Assembly (NCBI GenBank): GCA_000027065.2
Contig: FN543093.2
Span: forward strand, 3,724,074-3,788,073
Length of the DNA stretch: 64,000 bases
Direction of reading: 5' to 3'
DNA from: Cronobacter turicensis z3032
GTDB taxonomy: Bacteria > Pseudomonadota > Gammaproteobacteria > Enterobacterales > Enterobacteriaceae
The position numbers were made by a program, and so were the translations under genes. Every line of letters begins with the position of its first letter. The first letter of the stretch is position 1. Positions 42,417 to 50,630 of this stretch are shown here, one piece after another. The notes under the pieces are model-generated. The model had not been told where the DNA came from and ran no database searches. It saw nothing but the letters and a program-made list of their open reading frames with translations.

Positions 42417-42556
42417 TTTCATTACCTTACGAATAAGAACCCATCGAATAAACCTGATGCAGGCTTATTTCCTGACGCGTTGTCGCGCCGGGGTAGTATT
42501 CGAATACGTGCGGGATGAATTCTGTCGCGGGCTTCACAGTGCAGGCGTGAAACATA

Positions 42557-42586
42557 ATTGGTTACGCTTCCTTATGGCGAACCAAT
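42557..42586. promoter_or_regulatory. Candidate regulator site upstream of the deaminase gene
   Basis: ATTGGTT and AACCAAT form a perfect 7-base inverted repeat with a 16-base spacer, in the gap between the LysR and deaminase genes. An AACCAAT element also occurs just upstream of the phosphorylase gene (near 45736), so both may be bound by the LysR regulator. Confidence 0.4.
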
Positions 42587-42629
42587 CAAAATTTAATATG
42601 GTTCAGGCGTGATTAATTATTACCAAATA

Positions 42630-43535
42630 TCATTCTGCTGCGGCGAGCATGGAAATAAACTGCTGGACCATCGGCGGCTGTTCGTCGCCATACCACAGGG
42701 CGTAGAGATCCGCCGGAATCGTCTCCTGCAGCGGAACGAAGGTCACGCCGGGCCAGTGGATCAACCCGCAGCTCGCCGGCAGCAGGGATACCCCCACGCC
42801 GGCACTAACCAGCGCCAGCGCGGTCTGAGGCTCCCGAACCTGATGGGTGATGTGCGGATAAAACCCGGCGCTGACGCAGCGCGCGTAGATCTGTGCGGGA
42901 AAATCGCTATGGTCAAAAGACAGCGAAATAAACGGGTGATGGGCCAGCGCGGTGAGCGCCAGACGCGGCCGCTGGCTCAGGGCATCCTGCTGCGGTACGG
43001 CAACCTGCAGCGTCTCGCGGGTAATGCGCCGGGCGTGAATATCCCGCTCAACGTGCGGCGACAGGCTGCGCTGAATGGCGATATCAATGGTGCGGGCCTT
43101 TAACGCCTCGATTTGGGTGAACTGAGACAGCTCGTGCAGCTGCCAGATCACCTGCGGGTAGTGCGCTTTGAAGGCGCTCAACCGGGGAAGCAGCGCGCCC
43201 CACAGAGCGCTGCCGATGATGCCAATCTGGATCTGCTGATGCGCATGCCGGCCAATCTGGCGCACGTAGTTGAGCGACTGCTCGGTGGCGCTTAACAGCC
43301 TGTCCACCTCCGCTTTCAGCGCGGTACCCGCCGATGAGAGCACTACCTTGCGGCTGGTGCGCTCAAACAGGGCGGTGCCGATGCACTCCTCCAGCTCTTT
43401 TATCTGCACGCTCAGGGGCGGCTGGGAGATATTCAGGCGCTGAGCTGCGCGCCCAAAATGCAGCTCCTCCGCCAGCACCTGAAAATAGCGCAGCATGCGC
43501 AGGCTGATGCGGCTGTTGGCGTTCAGTTCTGTCAT
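42630..43535 (-). CDS. LysR-family regulator of the nucleoside cassette
   Basis: This protein of about 301 residues has the LysR helix-turn-helix (LRYFQVLAEELHFGRAAQRL, NISQPPLSVQIKELEECIGT) and an inducer-binding domain. Two start codons are possible, 43541 and 43535; the second has the better distance to GGAG. It is encoded inside the phosphorylase-transporter-deaminase set, where E. coli xapAB likewise has its own LysR regulator, XapR. It most likely activates this set in response to a nucleoside. Confidence 0.85.
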   Translation of the reverse strand: MTELNANSRISLRMLRYFQVLAEELHFGRAAQRLNISQPPLSVQIKELEECIGTALFERTSRKVVLSSAGTALKAEVDRLLSATEQSLNYVRQIGRHAHQQIQIGIIGSALWGALLPRLSAFKAHYPQVIWQLHELSQFTQIEALKARTIDIAIQRSLSPHVERDIHARRITRETLQVAVPQQDALSQRPRLALTALAHHPFISLSFDHSDFPAQIYARCVSAGFYPHITHQVREPQTALALVSAGVGVSLLPASCGLIHWPGVTFVPLQETIPADLYALWYGDEQPPMVQQFISMLAAAE

Positions 43536-43590
43536 CGTCATTCGCTCCGCAGAAATGATGCCGCATCATGCACGGCCGGTTTACCCGGCG

Positions 43591-44796
43591 TCAAACTTCC
43601 GTGACCGCAGGCTGATGCAGGCGTTCCGCACGGCTACAGGCTATTGCCGCAATCAGCACAACCAGCAGCACGCCGTAGGCCACGGTGGAGGTATTTACCG
43701 CCGCATGCAGGCCGTAGTGCTGATTCACCAGCGACGAGACGCTGGCAAACACCAGCGTGCCCACCGTCCCGCACGTCAGAAGTGCGGACACAAGCGTCGG
43801 TGAACTCTGGCTGATCTGCAGCGAACCGTAGCTCATCAACCCGGAAAACAGCCCGGAATTGAAGAAGCCGAACACACCGCAGGCCACGAGGATAAGCGGG
43901 GTATGCGCGCTGTTGGCGATAATGCCGATGGCGGCGAGTCCGGCCAGGGTGCAGATCAGCAGAAAGGTGCGTAGCCGCATCCACTTGACGGTGAACTGGT
44001 TCAGAAACAGACCAATTGCTTTGCTCACCCAGTAGACGGTGGTAAACAGCGCCGCCTCTTCCGCCGGCAGCGCAAAGCGATACTGGAGATAACCCGGCGT
44101 CCACATGGTGAAGATGGGTTCCGCCAGTAAAAATGCGAACAGCGCAAAGCAGAGCAGGTAAACGGCAGGCCCCCAGGGTTGCGCAGCCGGTTTTTCAGCG
44201 CCCGGTGCGGCGGTTTCCGGCTGAGCGGTGGGAAAGCGGCAGCGCAGGCTAAGCGCGAGCATCAGGGCGCCCAGGGCGCCCATAATGCCGTACATGGCAA
44301 TCCAGGTAGCGCCCAGCGTAAACAGCCAGGCCAGCAAAAACGACAGCGTTGCCCCGGCGAGGCTAAAGAAAAAGTCGGTGAAAATCAGGCTGGCGGAGCG
44401 GCTTTTTTCATCCGGATTGATACGTACCACCAGATAGCTGCCGAGGGTCATGAATATCCCGCCACAGGCACCGATCACCAGCACCGCGATACTGAACGTG
44501 GTCAGCGTCGGCGAGATAAACAGCACCAGGCTCATCAGGATAGTCAGGGCCGCCGCGCTCACCAGCGGTGACTTCAGCCCCCATTTTTTCATCAGCATGC
44601 CGCCCAGCATGATCGGCACAAACATGCCGAGGTTCATCAGGGTGAACACCTGGCCGATAAAGGCCGGTTCTTTGTTAAATGCCTGGCACAACGGGCCAAG
44701 TACGATCCCGAGGGTAGAGACAAGCGCCCCGACGAAGTAGTAGCTGAGGTACGAGATAGCATTCAGATTAGCGCGAGAAACGTTCTGCTGTGTCAT
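43591..44796 (-). CDS. MFS transporter, TsgA-like, probable nucleoside importer
   Basis: The 401-residue protein has twelve hydrophobic segments (AISYLSYYFVGALVSTLGIV at the start) with a charged loop near residue 200. LIFTDFFFSLAGATLSFLLA resembles the TsgA/fucose-permease branch of the major facilitator family. Its gene lies 46 bases after a xanthosine phosphorylase-like gene, so transport of the matching nucleoside or base is the obvious guess. The true XapB transporter is of another MFS branch, so the substrate is inferred from context only. Confidence 0.8.
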   Translation of the reverse strand: MTQQNVSRANLNAISYLSYYFVGALVSTLGIVLGPLCQAFNKEPAFIGQVFTLMNLGMFVPIMLGGMLMKKWGLKSPLVSAAALTILMSLVLFISPTLTTFSIAVLVIGACGGIFMTLGSYLVVRINPDEKSRSASLIFTDFFFSLAGATLSFLLAWLFTLGATWIAMYGIMGALGALMLALSLRCRFPTAQPETAAPGAEKPAAQPWGPAVYLLCFALFAFLLAEPIFTMWTPGYLQYRFALPAEEAALFTTVYWVSKAIGLFLNQFTVKWMRLRTFLLICTLAGLAAIGIIANSAHTPLILVACGVFGFFNSGLFSGLMSYGSLQISQSSPTLVSALLTCGTVGTLVFASVSSLVNQHYGLHAAVNTSTVAYGVLLVVLIAAIACSRAERLHQPAVTEV

Positions 44797-44842
44797 GGTG
44801 CGGCTCCTGAAGACGGGCAGCGCCCTGCCCGTTGCGCGAGAA

Positions 44843-45679
44843 TTAACGTCCGTAAGATGCAATGAACTGGCTGATAAGACGGATAAAGTCATCGGTCACC
44901 GCGGCGGCGCACTTCAGGGTTTGCTCATGGGAGAGCGCCACATCGCTCAGCCCTTCTGCCATGTTGGTGATGGCCGAGACCGCCAGCACCTTCAGCCCGC
45001 AGTGGCGCGCGGCAATCACTTCCGGCACCACCGACATCCCGACCACGTCGCCGCCCATGCGCTGCATCATGCGGATCTCGGCTGGGGTTTCGAAGTTCGG
45101 CCCGGTGTAGGAGACGAACACGCCGTCATGCAGCGTGATGTCCTGTGCTGCAGCGGCGCGGTGCAGCTCCGCACGCAGCGCGGCGTCATAGGCGTTGGCG
45201 AGACTGAAAAAGCGCGGCCCGAAACGTTCGTCGTTCGGTCCTTCCAGCGGCGAGGTGGGCATGGTGTTGATGTGGTCGCTGAGGGCGACCAGGCTACCCG
45301 CCGGAATAGCAGGATTGAGCGAACCGGCCGCGTTGGTGCAGAGCAGCAGCTCGCAGCCGAGCAGTTTGAAGGTGCGTACCGCGGAGGTCATCACGCTCAT
45401 CCCCCGTCCCTCGTAAAAATGCCCACGCCCCTTCATACAGATCATATCGATACCGTGCAGCGACCCCATCACCACCTCGCCGGCATGGCCGACCACGGTG
45501 CTGACCGGAAATCCCGGCAGCGCGTCACAGGTCAGCGTGGTGGCGTTGTGCATCTGGTCGGCAAGTGCCCCGAGGCCGGAGCCAAGAATTAAGGCGATGC
45601 GCGGCTGAAAGCCCGGCTTTGCGGCCCGCAGCAGGTCAGCGGCCTGGAAAGGTGAATTGGCGCAGTGTGAAAATGTCAT
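44843..45679 (-). CDS. xapA: Purine nucleoside phosphorylase II / xanthosine phosphorylase, XapA-like
   Basis: The 278-residue enzyme splits purine nucleosides with phosphate to base and ribose-1-phosphate. Family marks are ALILGSGLGALADQ (phosphate site), CMKGRGHFYEGRGMSVMTSA, CTNAAGSLNPAIPAGSLVAL, VSYTGPNFETPAEIRM and VVGMSVVPEVIAARHC. The C-terminal AISNMAEG-type segment reads SAITNMAEGLSDVALSHEQT, as in E. coli XapA, whose tyrosine and asparagine residues let it accept xanthosine. It is the first gene of the leftward cassette. The symbol is given on close similarity, not on tested activity. Confidence 0.85.
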   Translation of the reverse strand: MTFSHCANSPFQAADLLRAAKPGFQPRIALILGSGLGALADQMHNATTLTCDALPGFPVSTVVGHAGEVVMGSLHGIDMICMKGRGHFYEGRGMSVMTSAVRTFKLLGCELLLCTNAAGSLNPAIPAGSLVALSDHINTMPTSPLEGPNDERFGPRFFSLANAYDAALRAELHRAAAAQDITLHDGVFVSYTGPNFETPAEIRMMQRMGGDVVGMSVVPEVIAARHCGLKVLAVSAITNMAEGLSDVALSHEQTLKCAAAVTDDFIRLISQFIASYGR

Positions 45680-45947
45680 GGTAACCCCGAAATAGTGAAC
45701 GTCCCGCCATTGTGCGAAGCCGCTTTCAGGTAAACCAATTCATTAAGCGGCACGATTGATACGATTTGCGAATCGATGACGCCTGTAAGGGAATTTAGTA
45801 ATAACTATCAGAGGGTTAACAACAGGCTGCCGACGTACCATGCGCCCGTGCCTGAGGGTGTAATATTCAAAATCGTGACCCTCTTCACGCGCCGCCTCTG
45901 CCGTTAACGCATGGTAGATCAAGCCGTTACGGGTTCAGCACAGGCGA

Positions 45948-46262
45948 TCAGAAACGGGTGACGCACTCGGTGGCGACCGCGAGAAAGCCGTCAAAATCTC
46001 GACACTCCCTGAGCCGCGGCATGGCGCGCTCGCGCAGGAAGGTGACGAACAGATCGTAAATCGCCATCGCCTCTTCGTACTCGCTTTTGCTGATGGCCAG
46101 CAGGAAGATAACGTGCGCCGTTTCATCCCCCCAGGCAATGCCCTGAGGGGCCAGCACGGTATAGACGGCGGTCTTGTGGGCCAGCAGGGCAAACACCCAG
46201 GCCAGCATGCGGTCGCCAGGCTGCGCGGTGTGTTCCGTTTGTTGACATAGTGCGTCGCTCAT
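45948..46262 (-). pseudogene. Truncated PTS EIIA (fructose/mannitol type) domain
   Basis: The 104 residues match the second half of a type-2 EIIA or of the EIIA domain found in BglG-type antiterminators: TVLAPQGIAWGDETAHVIFL, AISKSEYEEAMAIYDLFVTF and LRERAMPRLRECRDF. The first half, which should contain the phosphorylated histidine, is absent, and the gene now begins directly ahead of this region. It cannot act as a phosphocarrier. It sits at the edge of the nucleoside cassette, so it is probably a remnant cut by the insertion or by a deletion. Confidence 0.7.
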
Positions 46263-46585
46263 TACCGCTCCGTTGTTAACGCTGAATATATTCTCTGTTG
46301 CAATGCGGTAACACTAACGGCGGCGGGCGGGGGTTTGTAGCGAGTTCTTTTCCACTTCAAGGTGGAAGCGCGGGCGGCGGCAGTGATCCATTCCACATAA
46401 AAGCCGTGAATAGCTACTTTCTGCTGTATTTATGTGATGAATGTTACCTACGGTAGGGCAACGCGGGGTGAAGAAAGAAGGTTCTGTTTTGCGGCCTGCG
46501 CCGAAGGAACGGCGGGCAAATAAGCGCGGCTTATGACAGGGTGTAAAGCGAACGTGCGGCGGCGAACCGCCGCACAGAAAAGGGC
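46263..46585. other. Gene-free stretch between the EIIA remnant and cybC
   Basis: About 320 bases without a supported gene. It contains a short inverted repeat, TTCCAC/GTGGAA, near 46350-46367 and a GC-rich hairpin at 46554-46575 next to cybC. No further EIIA-coding sequence was recognised, so the lost half of the remnant is not here. Confidence 0.5.
46554..46575 (-). terminator. Hairpin after cybC
   Basis: GTGCGGCGG and CCGCCGCAC form a perfect 9-bp stem with a 4-base loop, 10 bases after the cybC stop. There is no good T tract, so it may stabilise the 3' end rather than terminate. Confidence 0.45.
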
Positions 46586-46972
46586 TTAGCGATACTTCTT
46601 GTGGTAGGTATTGCGGGTGGTTTTGAATTCTTCGGCGCTCGCCTGCGCCTCTTTGATTTTGCCTTCGTCAACGAGCTTGAGCGCGCCGTCAATCTGGCTT
46701 ACCAGCGTATCAAGACCGTGGCGGAAATCTTTCATTTCCGGGCTGTCAGCCGGTTTATCTTCCAGCTTCGGCGGAGTTTCTTTTTTGGCGTCCAGCGCCG
46801 CCTCGCGCATTTTCGTCAGCGCGGTTTTCATTTCGGCCGCATCGCTGGTCTTCTGCACGACTTTCAGGTTTTCATTCAGGGTGTCCATGTTGTCTTCCAG
46901 ATCCGCCCACGCCGCGGCGCTGGTGAACAACAGAGAGGAGACCGCTAACATCGCTAACGCTTGCTTACGCAT
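46586..46972 (-). CDS. cybC: Soluble cytochrome b562
   Basis: The 128-residue precursor has a signal peptide of 22 residues, and the mature protein begins ADLEDNM. The non-covalent haem ligands of the E. coli protein, Met7 and His102 of the mature chain, are both present (M29 and H124 of the precursor, the latter in NTYHKKYR). It is a periplasmic four-helix-bundle electron carrier of uncertain partner. Unlike the E. coli K-12 gene, which lacks a proper start, this copy is intact. It follows pmbA on the same strand after a terminator. Confidence 0.95.
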   Translation of the reverse strand: MRKQALAMLAVSSLLFTSAAAWADLEDNMDTLNENLKVVQKTSDAAEMKTALTKMREAALDAKKETPPKLEDKPADSPEMKDFRHGLDTLVSQIDGALKLVDEGKIKEAQASAEEFKTTRNTYHKKYR

Positions 46973-46998
46973 TGACTCACCTTTTTATTGTTATGACG

Positions 46999-47023
46999 AA
47001 AAAAAGGCGCCGCAGCGGGCGCC
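46999..47023 (-). terminator. Rho-independent terminator of pmbA
   Basis: On the minus strand GGCGCC, a 6-base loop and GGCGCC are followed by seven T. It starts a few bases after the pmbA stop codon. Confidence 0.8.
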
Positions 47024-47029
47024 CTTGCC

Positions 47030-48382
47030 TTACTCACCGGCGATTTTCATCTCCGGCAGCAGTACTGAACCACACTGAATATTGCTACGTGTTTCAATAT
47101 CGTCACCAATGGTAACCATATTGCGCCACATTTCTTTCAGGTTGCCGGCAATGGTGATTTCGCTCACCGGATACTGGATTTCGCCGTTTTCCACCCAGAA
47201 GCCCGCCGCGCCGCGCGAGTAATCGCCGGTGATGCCGCTGACGCCCTGGCCCATCAGCTCGGTGACGACCAGGCCGGTGCCCATCTCTTTCAGCAGTTGC
47301 TCAAAGCTCAGGCCGCGGCCTTTGATGCGCCAGTTGTGGATACCGCCCGCGTGACCGGTGCTTTTCAGCCCCAGCTTGCGCGCCGAGTAGTTGGTAAGCA
47401 GCCACTGTTGCAGCACGCCGTCTTTGATAATGTCGCGGCGCGAAGTCGCCACACCTTCGCTGTCAAACGGTGTGGAAGCGAGACCTTTCAGAAGATGCGG
47501 GTGCTCTTCAATCGTCAGCCACTCCGGCAGGATCTGCTTGCCGAGTGAATCGAGCAGGAACGTGGATTTACGGTAAACCGCGCCGCCGCTGATGGCGCCC
47601 ACCAGATGACCAAACAGCCCGGTCGCCACTTCACGGCCAAAAATCACCGGCGCTTTCATGGTCGGCAGTTTGCGCGGCGAGAGGCGCGACAGCGTGCGGC
47701 GGGCGCACTCTTCGCCCACCCACTCCGGCGATTCCAGATCGCCCAGCGCGCGGCCAATCGTATAGGCGTAATCGCGCTCCATGTCGCCGTTTTCTTCGGC
47801 GATAACGCAGCTGGAGAGCGAATGGCGCGTCGAGCTGTAGCTCTGCAACATGCCGTGGCTGTTGCCGAACACTTTGATGCCGTAGTGGCTGTTAAAACTG
47901 CCGCCTTCGGTATTGGTGATGCGTTTATCCGCCTTTAAGGCCGCCTGTTCGGCGCGCGCGGCGTAGTCGATAGCCTGTTCCGGTTCGATCTCAGCCGGGT
48001 GGAAGAGATCGAGATCCGGAGCGTCAAAGGCCAGCAGATCTTTTTCCGCCACCCCCGCGCACGGGTCCGGCGAGGTGTAACGGGCGATATCCAGCGCCGC
48101 CTGTACAGTGCGGGCGATAGCATCCGGGCTTAAATCGGTCGAGGAGGCGCTGCCTTTGCGATTCTGGTGATAAACCGTGATGCCAAGCGCCCCGTCGCTG
48201 TTGAACTCGACATTCTCCACCTCACCGTAGCGGGTGCTGACGCTGATGCCGGTCGTTTTGCTGACCGCCACTTCCGCGCCGTCCGACTTGCCGGACGCCA
48301 GCTCCAGCGCCTGAGAAACCGCCTGTTCCAGCGCTTTGCGCTGCGCTTCAACTTGTGTGATTACTTTCATCGCGAGTGCCAT
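47030..48382 (-). CDS. pmbA: Metalloprotease subunit PmbA (TldE)
   Basis: The 450-residue protein is nearly identical in layout to E. coli PmbA. Together with TldD it forms a protease that matures microcin B17 and degrades CcdA. PmbA is the non-metal partner: the HExxxH zinc motif of TldD is absent, as expected. Marks are GISVSTRYGEVENVEFNSDG, RKSTFLLDSLGKQILPEWL and GDYSRGAAGFWVENGEIQYP. The start MALAMKV at 48382 gives the E. coli length; the longer frame was discarded. It diverges from yjgA with 107 bases between. Confidence 0.97.
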   Translation of the reverse strand: MALAMKVITQVEAQRKALEQAVSQALELASGKSDGAEVAVSKTTGISVSTRYGEVENVEFNSDGALGITVYHQNRKGSASSTDLSPDAIARTVQAALDIARYTSPDPCAGVAEKDLLAFDAPDLDLFHPAEIEPEQAIDYAARAEQAALKADKRITNTEGGSFNSHYGIKVFGNSHGMLQSYSSTRHSLSSCVIAEENGDMERDYAYTIGRALGDLESPEWVGEECARRTLSRLSPRKLPTMKAPVIFGREVATGLFGHLVGAISGGAVYRKSTFLLDSLGKQILPEWLTIEEHPHLLKGLASTPFDSEGVATSRRDIIKDGVLQQWLLTNYSARKLGLKSTGHAGGIHNWRIKGRGLSFEQLLKEMGTGLVVTELMGQGVSGITGDYSRGAAGFWVENGEIQYPVSEITIAGNLKEMWRNMVTIGDDIETRSNIQCGSVLLPEMKIAGE

Positions 48383-48489
48383 AATGTAAGGTGAAACTGA
48401 AAAGCCACATTTTGTGAGTCTAACAGAGAACCATTTCGCAGTGCGCGCCTTAACTGGTAGTATTAGCCTCTTTTTTTGAGGAGCCTGAG

Positions 48490-49041
48490 ATGACAAAGCA
48501 GCCCGATGACTGGCTCGATGAAGTGCCCGATAACGAAAACGACGACGATGATGATGAGATTATCTGGGTCAGCAAAAGTGAAATTAAACGCGACGCCGAA
48601 GAGCTGAAGCGCCTTGGCGCCGAACTGGTCGATCTTGGTAAGAACGCGCTGGAGAAAATCCCGCTGGATGACGATCTGCGCGCGGCGATTGAACTGGCGC
48701 AGCGCATTAAGAAAGAAGGCCGCCGCCGCCAGATGCAGCTTATTGGCAAAATGTTGCGTCAGCGTGACGATGAGCCGATCCGCCAGGCGCTGGATAAGCT
48801 GAAGAACCGCCATAACCAGCAGGTGGCGCTGTTCCATAAGCTGGAACAACTGCGCGATCGTCTGATTGAAGAAGGCGACGACGCAGTACCGGACGTGCTG
48901 AACCTGTGGCCGCAGGCGGATCGCCAGCAGCTGCGCTCGCTCATCCGTAACGCCAAAAAAGAGAAAGAAGGCAATAAACCGCCGAAATCCTCACGCCTGA
49001 TTTTCCAGTATCTGCGTGAACTGGCGGAAAGCCAGCAGTAA
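48490..49041 (+). CDS. yjgA: Ribosome-associated protein YjgA (DarP)
   Basis: The 183-residue protein is helical and highly charged, with an acidic start (WLDEVPDNENDDDDDEIIWV) and basic segments (RIKKEGRRRQMQLIGKML). It associates with late 50S ribosomal precursors and helps 23S rRNA maturation in E. coli, where it is called DarP. TGAGGAGCCTGAG precedes the ATG. The pmbA-yjgA divergent pair is conserved. Confidence 0.95.
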   Translation: MTKQPDDWLDEVPDNENDDDDDEIIWVSKSEIKRDAEELKRLGAELVDLGKNALEKIPLDDDLRAAIELAQRIKKEGRRRQMQLIGKMLRQRDDEPIRQALDKLKNRHNQQVALFHKLEQLRDRLIEEGDDAVPDVLNLWPQADRQQLRSLIRNAKKEKEGNKPPKSSRLIFQYLRELAESQQ

Positions 49042-49049
49042 CGCCCCCG

Positions 49050-49085
49050 GCTCAGGCGCTGCCTGAGCTGTTTTCCCTTTTTCTA
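49050..49085 (+). terminator. Terminator of yjgA
   Basis: GCTCAGGC, a 3-base loop and GCCTGAGC form a perfect stem followed by a T-rich stretch, 8 bases after the yjgA stop. Confidence 0.6.
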
Positions 49086-49363
49086 TTCCTTTTAGTGATG
49101 GTTTATCGCCGCTTTCAGGCGTGGCTTAACGTCGCGTATTATTCCTCTCTTTTTAGCTGAATCGTTAAAGCTAAAACGCCCATTACTCACAATTTTAGTT
49201 GCTGCATTCCATACATTTTCATTCTTAATGACTTCTTAATCACAGTTGTCAGCGTAAAAACAGGCTTTTTTTAGACAATTGAAAACGATCACGTTTTCTT
49301 TACCTGCGATCCGCCAGGCTGCACGGGCAAAACAAAAATCGATTCAGCTAAAAGGAAGAAAAG
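49086..49363. other. Control region of the DUF4432 gene
   Basis: The gap between the yjgA terminator and the next gene is AT-rich. Apart from the palindrome at 49281-49298, no clear promoter hexamers or genes were found. Confidence 0.5.
49281..49298. promoter_or_regulatory. Palindromic operator-like site
   Basis: GAAAACGATCACGTTTTC has perfect 7-base arms with a 4-base centre. It lies 66 bases before the DUF4432 gene start, where a repressor of the LacI or a similar family could bind. The regulator is not known. Confidence 0.5.
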
Positions 49364-50572
49364 ATGAACAAAACCGTATGGCTTACCCCGCTTGCCCTGC
49401 TGATTTGCGCTCAGGCGAGCGCGCAAACCTGGGTGCTGACCGATGCTGAACAGGGCGTCGAGAAAGGAAACTGGCAAATCAGCAGCCAGAAGCTGAAGCT
49501 TTCCGGCGCGCCGTTCAGCATTGAGCAGAAAGTGCTTCATGGCGGCAAGCAGGAAGGCAGCAAAATCATTACCATCACCAGTAAAGACGGCCTGACCATC
49601 GTCTTAAGCCCGACGCGCGGTATGAATCTGCTGCGCGCCGACGGGTTTGGCGTGCGCATGGGCTGGGATTCGCCGGTGAAAGAGGTGGTCAACCCGGCGT
49701 ATATCAATCTGGAAAGCCGCAACGGGCTGGGCTGGCTGGAAGGCTTCAACGAGATGATGGTGCGCTGCGGTTATGAATGGACCGGCCACCCGACCACTGC
49801 TGACGGCCAGCTTTACACGCTGCACGGCAAAGCCGGCAACACGCCAGCCTCGCGCGTGGAAGTGGAAGTGAGCGACAGCGCGCCGTATGAAATCAAAGTG
49901 CGCGGCCTGCTGAAAGAGAGCACGTTCAAGAAAGCGGATTTGCAGACCCTGACCGAGTTGCGCTACGTGCCGGGCAGCAACCGTTTCAGCATTAACGATG
50001 TGCTGACCAACCACGCGGATTACCCGCACGACTACCAGATTATCTACCACAGCAACTTCGGTCAGCCGATTCTGGAAGAAGGCGCGCGCTTTATCGCGCC
50101 GCTGGAAAAAGTGAGCCCCTTCAACGATTACGCCAAAGGCGGCCTGAAAGCATGGAACACCTACAGCGGGCCGACCAAAGGCTTCGACGAGATGGTCTTT
50201 AACCTGACGCCGCTCGGCGATGCGAAACAGGAGACGGTCGCCGCGGTTGTTAACAAGGCGGGCGACAAAGGGGCGGCGATTAGCTTTAACCTGCAGCAAT
50301 TGCCGGTGCTGACGATGTGGAAAAACACTGACACCCTGAAACAGGGCTATGTGACCGGCATTGAGCCAGGCACCAGCTACGCCTACCCGGTCACCATCGA
50401 GCGCGAACAAAAACGCGTGAAACAGCTTGCGCCAGGCGAAAGCACGCGCTTTGACCTGACCTATACGCTGCTGCATAACGCGCAGCAGGTCTCTGACGTC
50501 GAAAAACGCATCGCCGATATCCAGGGCGATAAACAGACCTCGCAGGAAGAGACGCCCATCGCTAAAGAGTAA
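49364..50572 (+). CDS. Periplasmic DUF4432 (aldose 1-epimerase-like) protein
   Basis: The 402-residue precursor has a signal peptide (1-21, ending QASAQ). The mature chain resembles the DUF4432 branch of the galactose-mutarotase fold: IVLSPTRGMNLLRADGFGVR near residue 80, LGWLEGFNEMMVRCGYEW near 123, and HDYQIIYHSNFGQPILEEGA with a conserved histidine near 228. VTGIEPGTSYAYPVTIER holds the late glutamate typical of mutarotases. It should act on a sugar, possibly a galactose or other aldose form, in the periplasm. It stands between yjgA and mpl, where E. coli has no such gene. A link with the nearby galactofuranose transporter is possible but not shown. Confidence 0.75.
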   Translation: MNKTVWLTPLALLICAQASAQTWVLTDAEQGVEKGNWQISSQKLKLSGAPFSIEQKVLHGGKQEGSKIITITSKDGLTIVLSPTRGMNLLRADGFGVRMGWDSPVKEVVNPAYINLESRNGLGWLEGFNEMMVRCGYEWTGHPTTADGQLYTLHGKAGNTPASRVEVEVSDSAPYEIKVRGLLKESTFKKADLQTLTELRYVPGSNRFSINDVLTNHADYPHDYQIIYHSNFGQPILEEGARFIAPLEKVSPFNDYAKGGLKAWNTYSGPTKGFDEMVFNLTPLGDAKQETVAAVVNKAGDKGAAISFNLQQLPVLTMWKNTDTLKQGYVTGIEPGTSYAYPVTIEREQKRVKQLAPGESTRFDLTYTLLHNAQQVSDVEKRIADIQGDKQTSQEETPIAKE

Positions 50573-50582
50573 GCCGGGCCTT

Positions 50583-50615
50583 AAAAAAAAAGCCTCCGCA
50601 TGCGGAGGCTTTTTT
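50583..50615. terminator. Bidirectional terminator between the DUF4432 gene and mpl
   Basis: AAGCCTCCGC and GCGGAGGCTT form a perfect 10-bp stem around AT, with A and T tracts on both flanks. It serves both convergent genes. Confidence 0.9.
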
Positions 50616-50630
50616 ATCAGCGGAAGCGGC

